Below are positions 1-9,480 of a stretch of DNA of 20,564 nt, one piece after another. This DNA is from Botryllus schlosseri (Eukaryota > Chordata > Ascidiacea > Stolidobranchia > Styelidae), in assembly GCA_000444245.1 (NCBI GenBank), contig ATSW01014971.1, forward strand, positions 1-20,564, given 5' to 3'. The translations under genes were made by a program, and so were the position numbers. The notes below the pieces were generated by a model. It saw only the letters and a list, made by a program, of their open reading frames with translations, searched no databases and had not been told where the DNA came from. Each line of letters opens with the position of its first letter. Position 1 is the first letter of the stretch.

Positions 1-5
1 TAACC

Positions 6-55
6 TCGAATCACACTGGGACATCGGGCACTAGGTCGAGGTGGATGTCAGTCAA
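6..55 (+). repeat. Fragment of a LINE/SINE-type tail repeat at the left edge
   Basis: The stretch around 19-51 (gacatcgggcact, then aggtcgaggtggatgt) recurs almost unchanged at 2848-2881, with a 2-base gap. Similarity reaches a little further on both sides (tcgaa...act before it, a weak match after it). In the 2.8-kb copy this segment ends a coding-like stretch finishing in GRGGC-stop, so I read both as copies of one retroposon 3' module. The element itself probably begins left of the window. A chance short repeat is unlikely, but the class is inferred. Confidence 0.45.
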
Positions 56-818
56 GAAACCTCAACTGGTTGGTCCTTCGGCACACCTCTACACTATTAC
101 ATATAAGAGTGTGGATAATTGGATGTGGATAAATCTGGTTCCTGCTAGTTTATACCCAAATCTGCAAAGATCATATTCGGTGCTGAATCAAATTTGTTCA
201 AATGTTTGGATGATAAATCCATTTTCTGGTACCGATCCGCAAGGGTGGCCAATCGTTTCTGCCAAAGGGCCACATGAGATTTACGGACCATTGCGCGGGC
301 CACTTGAATATTGATGACCTTTTGGTAGGCGTCCAATAAGAGCGAACCGGATTAGGTAACGGTGCAAACAATACATATAGGCTATTACTATACGCATCAA
401 AATCGATAACAATTATGTCATTAAAACACAGTTTACATTAATGTAATAGTCGCGCGAGGCGTGAAATTTTTAAAAGTCAATGAATGAATTCGGACAACAA
501 TAATGATGCTTGCATATATTGTGGGTCGCCTCTGTATACCACTGAGTTCATTTGGCAAGGACTGGATCATTCGGGGCCTGGACATATCAATATCGAAGAT
601 CTCGGCGAACATGTGTCTCATTTTGTGCCAAGGTTTCATCGCCGATGATCTTTTGGCGAGTGTAGACGCGAAGTGGCATGTTGAACGACACGTTCTCTCA
701 TAATAGCGAATTATAGCTATTGACTCAATTCTGTAAATTGGGCGTATTTTAAATTTTCAGGAAGGGGTAATAATACTAAAAGCAAGTAATCGAGTAACAA
801 TAAATCGCGCGAAGGTCT

Positions 819-1874
819 CAGTGGTTCTCAACCTTTTTGGACATGCGCCCCTCTTGGCGATGGTCAAAAAATTGCGCCTCCTGACCTCCTGCACTTATCG
901 TGATGTCAAAAAGAGCACATCATCTAATATAGAAGTAGGCAACCTTTTTGCTAATCACAGCCGTATTTCGATTACTTATGTAGCCTAAGGCCGCATTCCA
1001 GGGCATAACCGTAATGAACTAACTGGACGCAAAATACCTATGTTAATCTGTCCAGTCCATATCCATTCTCGGCAAACTCTGAACCATTCTACTTTTCACA
1101 ACGGCCTATATTGTACGCACCGAAATCGCGAGTGTCAATGGTATGAATAGTTGCTGGGGATTGCATATTGTCGCGCGGAGAAAATTTTTCTGATTCACGA
1201 ATGAATTCCGTAATTAATAGTAGCAGTATCCCATATCAATTTCAAATATTTATCCTTTCTCAGCCCATGTGATCAGATAAACTGGTAGGGTTCATGGAGG
1301 GAGTGCTTTCAAAAATTTAAGGCAAGTTGTGAATGATAATGCATCTTCGGGTGGGCCAATTGTAATTAGTCACTTTGTTGCATGCTGTTATTTCTTGACC
1401 CCCATCAGGATTGTCGATTGTATCGGTAGTGGAAATACTGGAAATATATTGAAATCGCCCAAATGTACCATAAACAAATTTCTCTCGTGAGGAGCACACG
1501 ATTCCGATTCCGGATCAGATTGAGAAGGGCGCTACTTTGTTAAAATCGAAAAATGAAGCTATGTTGGATTGCGCGGAGCGAATTCGTAATTCCGATTTGT
1601 TTGTCGACGGCCGCCAACACATACTAATTAAATTAGGTGTTGACGGCCGCACAAATTCTCTTCTACGGTCGCAGGTCGCCCATCCCTGATCTAATAGTAT
1701 ACATATGGTATGTTTTACGCCAAGTATGAATAATCCGCACTCCAGTTGTTGAGTCTTGTTGAGTTGTTGGGTCATTTCTGACAAATTTCCCCAAACTTGT
1801 TTGAAAATAGTATCAATTTATTTCAAGGTAGGTTGCACTGAGACGAATCCTAAATCCCAGGTTGAGAACCACTA
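819..1874. mobile_element. hAT-like non-autonomous element inside 240-2208
   Basis: The left end cagtggttctcaacct (819-834) and the right end aggttgagaaccacta (1859-1874) are inverted repeats with 15 of 16 positions matching, of the common hAT type CAGTGGTTCTCAA. The subterminal text (gcgcccctcttggcg, cttatcgtgatgtcaaaaa) resembles the smaller element at 3642-3953, so they are related families. A clear 8-bp target duplication is absent; the best offset gives 5 of 8. The interior has no recognisable transposase. A strong hairpin lies at 1608-1649. Confidence 0.6.
1608..1649. repeat. Internal hairpin, 13-nt arms
   Basis: The arms cggccgccaacac (1608-1620) and gtgttgacggccg (1637-1649) are inverted repeats with one mismatch and a 16-nt AT-rich loop. 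The pairing can be extended outwards (tttgt / acaaa) with gaps. Because CGGCCG is itself palindromic, the pair also reads as a direct repeat gt(c/t)gacggccgc. It lies inside the hAT-like element 819-1874. Confidence 0.6.
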
Positions 1875-2149
1875 GTCTAAGAAAAATATTAAGTCAACTA
1901 AATCTGCCACGAAATTTTATATTTCATGGTCATATATAAAGATCTACGAAAAATGGGCCTGGCCCCTGGCTACTCCGATGCGTCGGAATTGATATTTTAG
2001 TCATCAACAATCCCGCATTTCGTATGGTCAGGCTAATCAAATTTTTGGTTGGGCTTGCAAGTTTACAATAAATCACCTGGGTAATTTATTTTTTTGATAT
2101 TATAGCTAATTTCGAAAATTACCACGCGGGCGACTCAAAACCTTCTCGC

Positions 2150-2185
2150 GGGCCACATTTGGCCAACGGGCCACATTTGGCCAAC
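2150..2185. repeat. Two tandem 18-bp units near the hAT right end
   Basis: The unit gggccacatttggccaac occurs at 2150-2167 and 2168-2185 without change. A third partial copy (gggccacgg) follows directly. Subterminal repeats like this are common in hAT ends and may be transposase-binding repeats or simple slippage. Confidence 0.75.
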
Positions 2186-2624
2186 GGGCCACGGATTGGC
2201 GGCCCCTGTTGCAGGCTCCACCGCTTCACCTGGTGGAAGATTTTATTGCAGACATACTGTCTTCAAAGGCCTTCAAAGGTGTAAATTATTCCGGAAATAT
2301 CCCGCATTGCGCATGCGTATTCACGTAGAAAGTCAATTCGGCCAATTTAGAGTTTGTAATTCAAAAATTTATTCCATTCGTTACTGCTTGGCTTTGTGAG
2401 AACTGGTATATGATTCAGTGTAGGCCTGTACTATGATTGTTTAATACGAAGCATGGAATGCGATTGGAAGCTGAAGCTGACCTGTATGCGACATTGCTGA
2501 GTTCGGCTTAATGAATTTCACCATAGTTCAAAACACCACAAGGATTGTGATATGGTCAAGTACTGGAAGGGATCGAAATAACTTGATATAGTCTTCATCA
2601 AACAACTACCTTATTGGCCAACAG

Positions 2625-3000
2625 ATAATGATAGCGTAGTGGTAACGATAAGCGCCCACCAATCTGACGGACCCGAATGGATTCCCGTCGGAGGTTTATC
2701 TGGGCTACTCTTCCTCCGCCGTTGCCGTTCTCACGGCGACATAAAAAGCCCAGAAAAAGACCCGACGAAGGAAAGCACTCACCAGGAATGGAAAGAACTA
2801 GTAGAAAGGGTCGCGGCTTCAAAAAGATCAACATCGAAAAGAACTGTGACATCGGGCACTCTAGGTCGAGGTGGATGTTAGAGTAAAGGATCGCTACCGA
2901 TTCGTGTCGTTCGACATCCGCCTATCTGTTCATGACATCGCATTGTGTCTTATCGCATTGTACATTGTGGGTGACTTGTTCAGATGAAAAATATAACCCA
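2625..3000 (+). mobile_element. tRNA-headed SINE with LINE-like 3' module
   Basis: A tRNA-like head carries an A-box-like tagcgtagtgg (2632-2642) and a degenerate B-box-like gaatggattcc (2675-2685). The following body (ggaggtttatctgggct ... aaaagcccagaa) matches the body of the SINE at 15668-15981, so both belong to one family. From about 2783 to 2881 there is a coding-like stretch ending in EWKELVERVA ... GRGGC-stop. This looks like the C-terminal end of a non-LTR reverse-transcriptase ORF and would be the LINE-derived tail of the SINE or of an adjoining LINE. From about 2898 the text (gtcgttcgaca ... cctatct) resembles the LINE-like end near 5025-5050. The 3' limit is approximate and no target duplication was found. 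Confidence 0.55.
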
Positions 3001-3513
3001 ACGATATCATATCATATCCACTGAGCAGCAAAAAGACTGGTGTAAATATGAGGCATGCTATATAATTACAGACTGCATGAATAGTAACATAAGATAGCAT
3101 TCAATGAATAAGCAGTGGAATTGAATGATCTTGCGCCGGTATAGGCGAGATCAACATTTCAGTTCGTGGTCCGGTAAACTCAAACACAGGTTAGTATTCC
3201 TTCATTAGAATCTCCTTGTATTTAGTCTTGAAGGGGCATGGACAGGGCATGGACAATATGGACAATTGGACATGCTCTGCGGTAAAGTTAGCTTACGATA
3301 AGAAAATTACGACAGCAAAGAACAACCTTCTTATCATTGCGATTAGGATATCGTTTGATAAACTAATGTCAAACATAATTTACTTGGGAAGGTGTATCCA
3401 TGACGTGACTAAAGGCTGAAAATTGGAGGGGGTACTTGGAAATATATTTTTACTATAGGTAATATTGTCAACAAAAACTTGATATCGTGACAGTTAAATG
3501 TAGTGTAATCAAC
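3001..3513. other. No gene or element recognised
   Basis: The six frames contain only short open stretches without familiar motifs. A short local duplication, ggggcatggaca / gggcatggaca, lies at about 3234-3260. Nothing else stands out. Confidence 0.5.
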
Positions 3514-3521
3514 GCGTAGAC
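3514..3521. repeat. Left target-site duplication of hAT 3522-4802
   Basis: gcgtagac, identical to 4803-4810. The 8-bp length is that of hAT transposition. Confidence 0.9.
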
Positions 3522-3554
3522 CAGGGGTGGGCAAACTTTTGGGCTCGCGGGCCC

Positions 3555-4160
3555 CATTCACCATCTAAATCCTTTCACGGACCGCACTATATTAAATTGA
3601 GATTATTAGCCCAAAGGCAATATTGTTATTTAATCATATAGCGGTGATTCCTAAATTTTATTAGACACGCCCATCTTTATGATAGTGAAAGTTTTCTCGT
3701 CCCCTTTATCGTGATATCAGAAAATATCCAAGAGAGAAATCAGAGTTCTAGCAATCCCAACGGAAAGTTTGATGGCATTGGAGGCTATGGCTGTAGACGA
3801 GCGAATTATCAAATATGAAATATATGGACAATAGACAGGACAATAACCATGAAATGGAGACAAATTGCGCGGAGCGCGAAAATTTTGTCAGTTTATTTGC
3901 GGCTTCGCGCCTCCTTTTAAATGCTTCCACGCCCCCCAGTTTGAGAACCACTGTCATATAGTGACCGAAGAATTATGGAGATATAATCTATAAGTGGATC
4001 GTCCTCATCAGTAACGAGTTTGTAAAGAAAAACACTCGTGGACCTAGCATTCAACATCTAAATCCATTCGCCTGCCGCACTATCAAAAATTGAGATTATA
4101 AACCAAAACTCAATATTGGTATGTGATTATAGTGAGGATGTTGAAATTATATATATTTTG
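3555..4160. repeat. Tandem duplication of the hAT 5' part
   Basis: About 90 bp from 3555 (cattcaccatctaaatcc ... ccgcactat ... attgagattat) recurs from 4048 (cattcaacatctaaatcc ... ccgcactat ... attgagattat). The similarity continues past the nested element: 3954-3990 resembles the text from about 4130. Leaving out the 312-bp insertion and its 8-bp duplication, the offset is about 173 bp. Divergence between copies is visibly high, so the duplication is old. Only the first copy carries the nested element. Confidence 0.7.
3642..3953. mobile_element. Nested hAT element, 312 bp, perfect 8-bp target duplication
   Basis: The left end cggtgattcctaaatttt and the right end cagtttgagaaccactg are imperfect inverted repeats of the CAGTGGTTCTCAAA type. 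The flanks are identical: tcatatag at 3634-3641 and 3954-3961. It sits inside the 5' part of hAT 3522-4802 and is therefore younger than that insertion. The 3' part includes gcgcggagcgcgaaaattt and ttcgcgcctcc, which resemble segments near 1173 and 1570 in the hAT-like region at the left. There is no coding capacity. Confidence 0.9.
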
Positions 4161-4802
4161 ATTTAAAACCAACCAACCATTGATTTGAGGATATGGTACA
4201 CGCGTCAGAAACATTGGCGAGCTGCTGGTCAACCTCAATATGAGCAATTTTCAAAACTAGGAATGAAGGTCGGTTGTCGCACCCGATTCTTAGAACAGGA
4301 TGGAGATTTGAATCTGTGAGCAGTCATTTGTTTATAGATTTGCTGATTCTACTTTTGGTTCAACTCCAGGACACACAATGCTGACAGCGTCATAACCATG
4401 CTAGCTTCAAATAGATTTTAGAAATATAAATACTTCTGCAAATACAGAGAACGAATTATACCTAAAACACGCGCGAATCGGTTTATCCAAGTACAGCATT
4501 GGAGTGGCCAATGTAAAATTTCACACATGATCTGTAAGTCATTTCCATTTTGGCTTTCTGTAATGTTTAGCAATTAAAACCTTTTAAAATGCGTGGTCCG
4601 GCTATCGCACCAGCAATGAAATAAAAATATACCAGTCAGAATATAACTTATAATTATCATGGTGAAATATAATGAGAAAAAGTTTAATGGAGTCCCTGCA
4701 GAAATTAGATTTTTACTGCGCATTTTTTCAATATTTTAAATACGATTCTTGAGCCTTTCGCGGGCCGCATGCGGCCTTCGGGCCGTAGTTTGCCCACCCC
4801 TG

Positions 4803-4810
4803 GCGTAGAC
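4803..4810. repeat. Right target-site duplication of hAT 3522-4802
   Basis: gcgtagac, identical to 3514-3521. Confidence 0.9.
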
Positions 4811-4849
4811 TATGCCGGCAATGCGTTCGAATCAACGATTTAGGTTTCC

Positions 4850-5121
4850 CCCTTGGCAACGCCTTGGTTCCAGAGAACATTACTAATAACTATCATTCTC
4901 AAATCACAAACGTTACAATTTTGTCCACGTAAATTTCACATCACTTTCTATAAATCAACATTGCATGTGTCGCAAGATTTTAACACGACATGCCACCCCA
5001 TTTTTTGTAGCTTGCTTTTTTCTAGTCGCTTAGACACCTCCCTATCTTTTCATTGTATCGCATTTTTGTGGTATATTGAACTGATAAAATTGCTAATAAA
5101 CCAATGATGATGATGATGTTG
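4850..5121 (+). mobile_element. LINE-like 3' end with (ATG)n tail
   Basis: The stretch ends in cattgtatcgcattttt ... gctaataaaccaatgatgatgatgatg, the usual look of a non-LTR retrotransposon 3' UTR (AATAAA-like signal, then a short tandem-repeat tail). Part of it (gtcgcttagacacc.ccctatcttttcat, about 5024-5053) resembles the downstream part of the 2.6-3.0 kb retroposon. An 84-codon open stretch at 4853-5107 has no recognisable protein motif. The 5' limit is arbitrary. Confidence 0.45.
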
Positions 5122-5151
5122 CGCTTTGAAAAAGGTTTGGAGCCACCGCTG
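5122..5151. mobile_element. Isolated hAT-like terminus
   Basis: Read on the minus strand from about 5151, the sequence cagcggtggctccaaacc is followed by tttttcaaagcgc, which resembles the CAGTGGTTCTCAAACC ends elsewhere in this window. No partner end or target duplication was found, so this is probably the remains of a broken copy. Confidence 0.35.
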
Positions 5152-5530
5152 GACTTTGTCTACCATAGGCTACGGTAAACCCGTCCTGCAGTACTGAAAG
5201 GGCTGTGTCACTGATAGCGTCCCGGTTCATGCATTATTACACGCGACAATGTATGACTGTATTTTTAGCAATGCAAGGTGGATAGTTTTGCAGGATAGAA
5301 TAGGAGTATTTTGGGTGGTCAACGGATTGAACGTCAGTGGTTGGCCCTGCCAGTATCAGGGGTTAGTATTCATGATTCCTGAGCCGCCGACTTTTAGCGC
5401 GGCCCACTTTCGTCCTTCTAGACTTTATAGAATAGACCTATAGAATAGATAAACCTCCACCAAGCTGATTGAAAAATGTGTTCGGGTCTTTCAGCAGGCT
5501 GCATCACGGTGTGATTTAGAGACTTAAAAG
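5152..5530. other. No gene recognised; possible SINE body fragment on the minus strand
   Basis: Read on the minus strand, the stretch around 5440-5460 (ggtggaggtttatctatt) resembles the SINE body word ggaggtttatctgggct seen at about 2690 and 15880. Nothing further supports a full element. Confidence 0.25.
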
Positions 5531-6301
5531 CAGTGATTCCCAACCGCGGCAACCATAGCCGCATGCGGCTAGCTACCCTTCTTACGGCTCTGATTTACCT
5601 CTGAATATGCCACAAATATATAATATACAGTTGTTGTTTGTTTCTATGAATAGTTAGAGTCAATTTTTGTATATGAATACTAAAATAAGGGGTATTAGTC
5701 ATGTCTACAGCCGCTTCCGAAAACGGGGAAAGTGAATTCTTGCATAGTAGCGTCAATTATACGCAACGCATGTACCCGTCATACAATGATATATCTTGAG
5801 TTCTGCTTGTCATAGACCTTTATAGATCGTGTCTGTGACAAGTAAATTTCGACACAACTTTACTGACATCAAAGTAACGACTCATAGTCAAGTACAAAAT
5901 TGCAATATTACCAATATATATTACGTAGCGTATAATCCCCTCAAACTTGTGCATTAAGTGCTGGGAATTATGAAGACTCTTCATTGAAGAGCTATCACAT
6001 TACGACATATATAGTAGGCCTATACTGTAGTAATGATACGCATTTTCCGTTTATTTCAATGTATAGCACTCGCCAATCTGCGTCTATCAATGCTAAAATA
6101 ACCGATATAGAATCTATAGAAGTTCACGTGCAATCGTGCATGCTTTTGAATTAGCTTGATGGTGAGATCCAGAGGTAGTCTGGCTAGCTATTCTTTAAAA
6201 TTATCGTTATAAGTAGCCTAACTGAATGTTTTCATGCCCCTCCATACGTAGCCTGAAGTTTGAAATGCGGCTCCGACATCCAAAGAGGTTGGGAACCACT
6301 G
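5531..6301. mobile_element. hAT element, 771 bp, near-perfect 8-bp target duplication
   Basis: The left end cagtgattcccaacc and the right end ggttgggaaccactg are inverted repeats (14 of 15). The flanks cttaaaag (5523-5530) and ctcaaaag (6302-6309) agree at 7 of 8 positions, as expected for an old hAT duplication. A perfect 16-bp palindrome, tagccgcatgcggcta, lies just inside the left end at 5556-5571. No transposase was seen; it is non-autonomous. Confidence 0.88.
5556..5571. repeat. Perfect 16-bp subterminal palindrome
   Basis: tagccgcatgcggcta. Its core gccgcatgcggc also occurs inside the right end of hAT 3522-4802 (4764-4775), so two hAT families with different terminal repeats share it. 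Confidence 0.85.
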
Positions 6302-6426
6302 CTCAAAAGGGTATAGGTCTTCGTTCGTGTTTTAGGCGCATATATAGACCATTGTAGAGTCACGAATCCATAAATTCACAACTGCGATTTCATTTAGATT
6401 TATAGATAACGAAAATTTCCTCGTTT

Positions 6427-6540
6427 TACGACGTCGTACAATAATGTAGAACAAAGAGCGATTTCGCATTGTATTTCATTGTCAGCTCAATCGCATTACT
6501 CGACGTCGAATGTTACGTCAATATCTCATTGACGTCAGTA
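6427..6540. promoter_or_regulatory. Cluster of GACGTC / CRE-type palindromes
   Basis: Four related sites lie in 111 bp: tacgacgtcgta (6427-6438, perfect palindrome), tcgacgtcga (6500-6509, perfect palindrome), ttacgtca (6513-6520) and tgacgtca (6530-6537, consensus CRE). The CRE is the binding site of CREB/ATF bZIP factors. The sites are seen directly; function is inferred. They lie about 3.5 kb upstream of the SIK start codon, and no other nearby gene was recognised. Confidence 0.45.
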
Positions 6541-7252
6541 TTTACGCCATCTATGCATAAGTAAAACACAGGCGCGTCCACTTTTGTACAATCACATGAT
6601 CTGCGAAAATGACTGGCGGACTGGGCGGTCAATCATGTTGGTTGGCAGCCAGTGACCGTACAATATCCCGAGGGATATCAGTTCTCTAGAGCGACCACTG
6701 TCCAGTGTCCAGTTGCCAATCTTCAAGATGAAAATCAAGCATCTGCTACTGAGTAAACACTAGCCTGCTTTAATAACATTATCAGATGACGTTTTTGACG
6801 TATCGATTGCGACAGTGCTCGCGCCAACGCATCCTTCCCACTCCATGGTCACTTTTATGCGATTACCTCTCCATATCCAACTCAATGTAGCCTCGGCTAC
6901 ACTCCGCGATGCTTCCTTTCAACGTGATTTGTAGAAAAATTTGGTGTTTGATTAATAAGCCACAGCAAATTATTTCAAATCCATCCTAACTTATAGTATC
7001 GCGATCGTGCGCTGTCTTAAACTGCTGATTATTATAGTGATACCCGGAGCAGAGTGAGTTGCTTTTATTATTTGCGTTCGACACAATGGGTATGTCGCGT
7101 GTGCATCATGGATAGGATTTGAGGATGGATTGTCATTGGAGATTAGATTTTGACACTATGGGCAGTATTCAGGATACAGGATACAGGTTTTCAATAGTAG
7201 CAGCTAACTGTCATTCGCACAATGTTGTCTATTTTATGCGAATGCGTTTCTT

Positions 7253-7269
7253 GCGCGCTGTGACGTCAT
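7253..7269. promoter_or_regulatory. GCGCGCTG + consensus CRE
   Basis: gcgcgctgtgacgtcat contains the full CRE tgacgtca at 7261-7268. The same composite recurs at 7823-7838, one base shorter. Confidence 0.4.
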
Positions 7270-7822
7270 GTATTCCGTCGGTACATCATGGTGTCTTCCG
7301 GTCATATCACTCTGCGGTGATCTACGTCACATCTGCATCGTATAGTATTTTCATAAATTTAAGGTCACCTGGGAAACGGCAATTAACGTAACCGGGACGT
7401 ACGTATTGCGAATGCGTATGCTCACCCGACGTAAGGCAAAAGTGACTTGACTTTCGGAACAGTACGAGTGATTGACCATGACCACGCTACGACGCTCATG
7501 AATTCGGTAAATAACAAATATATTATGATAAGCATCTTACATTCGCCAGAGTGTAAATAAAGCGAATTTTAAAGTCGCAGCATCGAGTTTCAACATCGGT
7601 GTATACTGTATATTGTATAGTAATTTGTCAACTCCAACTGACCCGATTGAGTACAATTCGACGGACAGTTTTGATATCGAAAAAGCAAAGCAACGCGAAG
7701 GGACGCTTTGGCGGCTTACATTACTCCGCGCTATTATGCGACACTCAATGCCCATTGACTGTTTCATGTCATTCGCGACAATTGAAGTATTCACCAGATT
7801 ACCGCACGCCGCACTGATCTCA

Positions 7823-7852
7823 GCGCGCTTGACGTCATAGCGGCCAATCGAT
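7823..7852. promoter_or_regulatory. GCGCGCT + consensus CRE + CCAAT
   Basis: gcgcgcttgacgtcat (CRE at 7830-7837) is followed within about 10 bases by ggccaatcg, a CCAAT-type motif. CRE plus CCAAT is a common proximal-promoter arrangement, but no transcript can be seen starting here. Confidence 0.4.
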
Positions 7853-9480
7853 CGCAGCCGAAGTTCCGTATTACGCATTCGTCCCTTTTGTTTGATGCCT
7901 GCTGGCGATGATGTGACTTTTGTCAACACTGTTTCGCGTTGTCTAGATTATGATGTGGAAGTTGTTCCTGTGGGTTAAAGGAAATATACAGATGATGTGA
8001 CATAGCACAAGTGGACAGTGAATAGATTGCAGATGCTCGTTGCTCACGAATTACATTTGCGATAGAGACTATATGCTAGATTACATTATTCGAGGATGGT
8101 ATGTCGTTTCTGTGTCCCTTGTTTCGTGCAATCAGTCGAATTTCTGGCTATGATGCTTCGATCATGCAGCGGCTGCTCTTTCAATGACAAGTTGCTGACA
8201 ACCATAGTTCGGACATTGTGCTGCAATACAGGAAAGCCTGATGAAATGCCATTAACGTCGAGGGATATATTTTTTCCAAAATTGAATAACTCAATTTTTA
8301 TTATAGTGTCTCCTTTTATATCACCCAGTATGTTCAAGTAACTTCAAGGAATTGATCCGACCAACGTGAGGTGGCAATATTGTTTACGCGATAAACTTCA
8401 TAACTTAATGAAGTAATGCTACCCGGTCGCGGTTGTTGTTTTCGCATTTATGACGTTTCGGCGATTGTGGTCATTTCACGCCAGACCAATATTATTATTT
8501 TATGATTCCTGGGCAGCTCACCGGGGCCGGTCTAATAATGGTAGAACCCGAGCTGACTTAAGCACGACCCGCTTTCAGGTTGGGAGGTTTGTGAGAAATA
8601 TGGTATTTGTTTCGTTTGGTGCTGACAAGATAAGTAAGTGATCGGGCAATATTCAAATCTGTATCCGACGTCAACATCGACGCAAACAACGTGGAATAGA
8701 TTAGGTTTGAGGATATTAATGTTAAATTAACGATAGGTATTACAGCGATATTTTTCGATATCTCTTCCAGCCCAAGGATTGTCCTAGCCCGAAATATGTC
8801 AAGTCTTGCACTTGCCACCCTCATTAGTTAGTAATAGTAATGGTGAAATCAGCATCCTTTGCTGCAATGAGCAATTGAAGATTAATGAGTATACATAATG
8901 AGATGTTTAATTTACAATGATAGTGTGCATTACAATAAACGCTAGTTATCGCAGTGTCAATTGTAAAATACAATCATTCAAATCCTTAAGCGTACTGCAG
9001 AAACAGAACGCCAGCGTATCATAAATGGTCAACAGTTCAAACAACTAATCGCTTTATCGCGAAGGATTGTTTATGTAACGATATGTACGAGAGCTGAAGT
9101 GAGCAAGCAAGCATTCTTGTTTTCACTTGGGCTTCTCAGATCGTATAATACGGATTAGCGGCCGAAAAGAGCCAAGCCGTATCATTGATCGATAAATGGG
9201 TCCTGTACGTGCTATGACTAATGACCATATTGTCATTCCAGCCGTCCCACTATTCCATGCATAATCTGTATATCTTCTGTGCTCAGGTGCGCGAAATTGT
9301 GTGTTTACGGCGATCGCCAATTGATTTGGGCGTAAGATGTTTCTTGAATATCGCAGACGTATCGGTCTGTTAAAATTCTTTACAAAGGCCAATTTTCTTA
9401 TTTACGATTGCGCCAGTGTCGGAATTGATGACCCGACACGTTCTGTTTGTACGGGCAGCACGTTGTTCGCGGTAAACACG

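Larger units (their letters stand above)
240..2208. mobile_element. Degraded hAT-like DNA transposon (outer element)
   Basis: The left end caagggtggccaatcg (240) and the inverted right end, caggggccgccaatcc read on the minus strand from 2208, match at 12 of 16 positions. Both ends are followed inwards by GGGCCAC/CGGGCC-rich sequence typical of non-autonomous hAT elements. No 8-bp target duplication survives (ccgatccg against ttgcaggc), so the two ends could belong to different insertions. An 18-bp unit, gggccacatttggccaac, is repeated twice in tandem at 2150-2185. No transposase reading frame was recognised. Without the inserted element 819-1874 it would be about 0.9 kb. Confidence 0.45.
3522..4802. 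mobile_element. hAT element, 1281 bp, perfect 8-bp target duplication
   Basis: The element begins caggggtgggcaaactttt (3522) and ends with the inverted counterpart agtttgcccacccctg (4802). It is flanked by the identical 8-bp duplication gcgtagac (3514-3521 and 4803-4810). Inside the ends are subterminal GC-rich blocks (cgggcc, cggaccgcac), including the palindrome ggccgcatgcggcc at 4763-4776. The interior has no transposase, so it is non-autonomous. It has been enlarged by a nested element (3642-3953) and by a tandem duplication of its 5' part (3555 onward, repeated from 4048). TIR family and 8-bp duplication both point to hAT. Confidence 0.9.
6302..9480. other. About 3.2 kb without recognised gene; richer in CpG and palindromes
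   Basis: Several open stretches up to 130 codons exist on both strands (the longest at 7537-7929, minus), but none shows a known motif, low-complexity logic or an exon-like splice context. The region lacks the hAT and SINE debris of the first 6.3 kb and carries repeated CRE-type palindromes (6427-6537, 7253-7269, 7823-7838). It may be regulatory or hold untranslated 5' exons of the SIK gene. Confidence 0.5.

Noticed and set aside
1950-1969. Another hAT end (cctggcccctg) between the two left elements
   Set aside because: Only a single short match was found, without partner or duplication.
5357-5375. hAT-like start caggggttagtattc
   Set aside because: No inverted partner and no duplication could be found.
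7537-7929. 130-codon open frame on the minus strand, overlapped by plus-strand frames
   Set aside because: It has no recognisable domain, no homology I can name and no splice context. The length is within chance for this amount of sequence, and it overlaps CRE-type motifs that are better read as non-coding.
8086-8341. Overlapping 81-83-codon frames on both strands
   Set aside because: The composition looks random, with no conserved motif and no splice signals in support.
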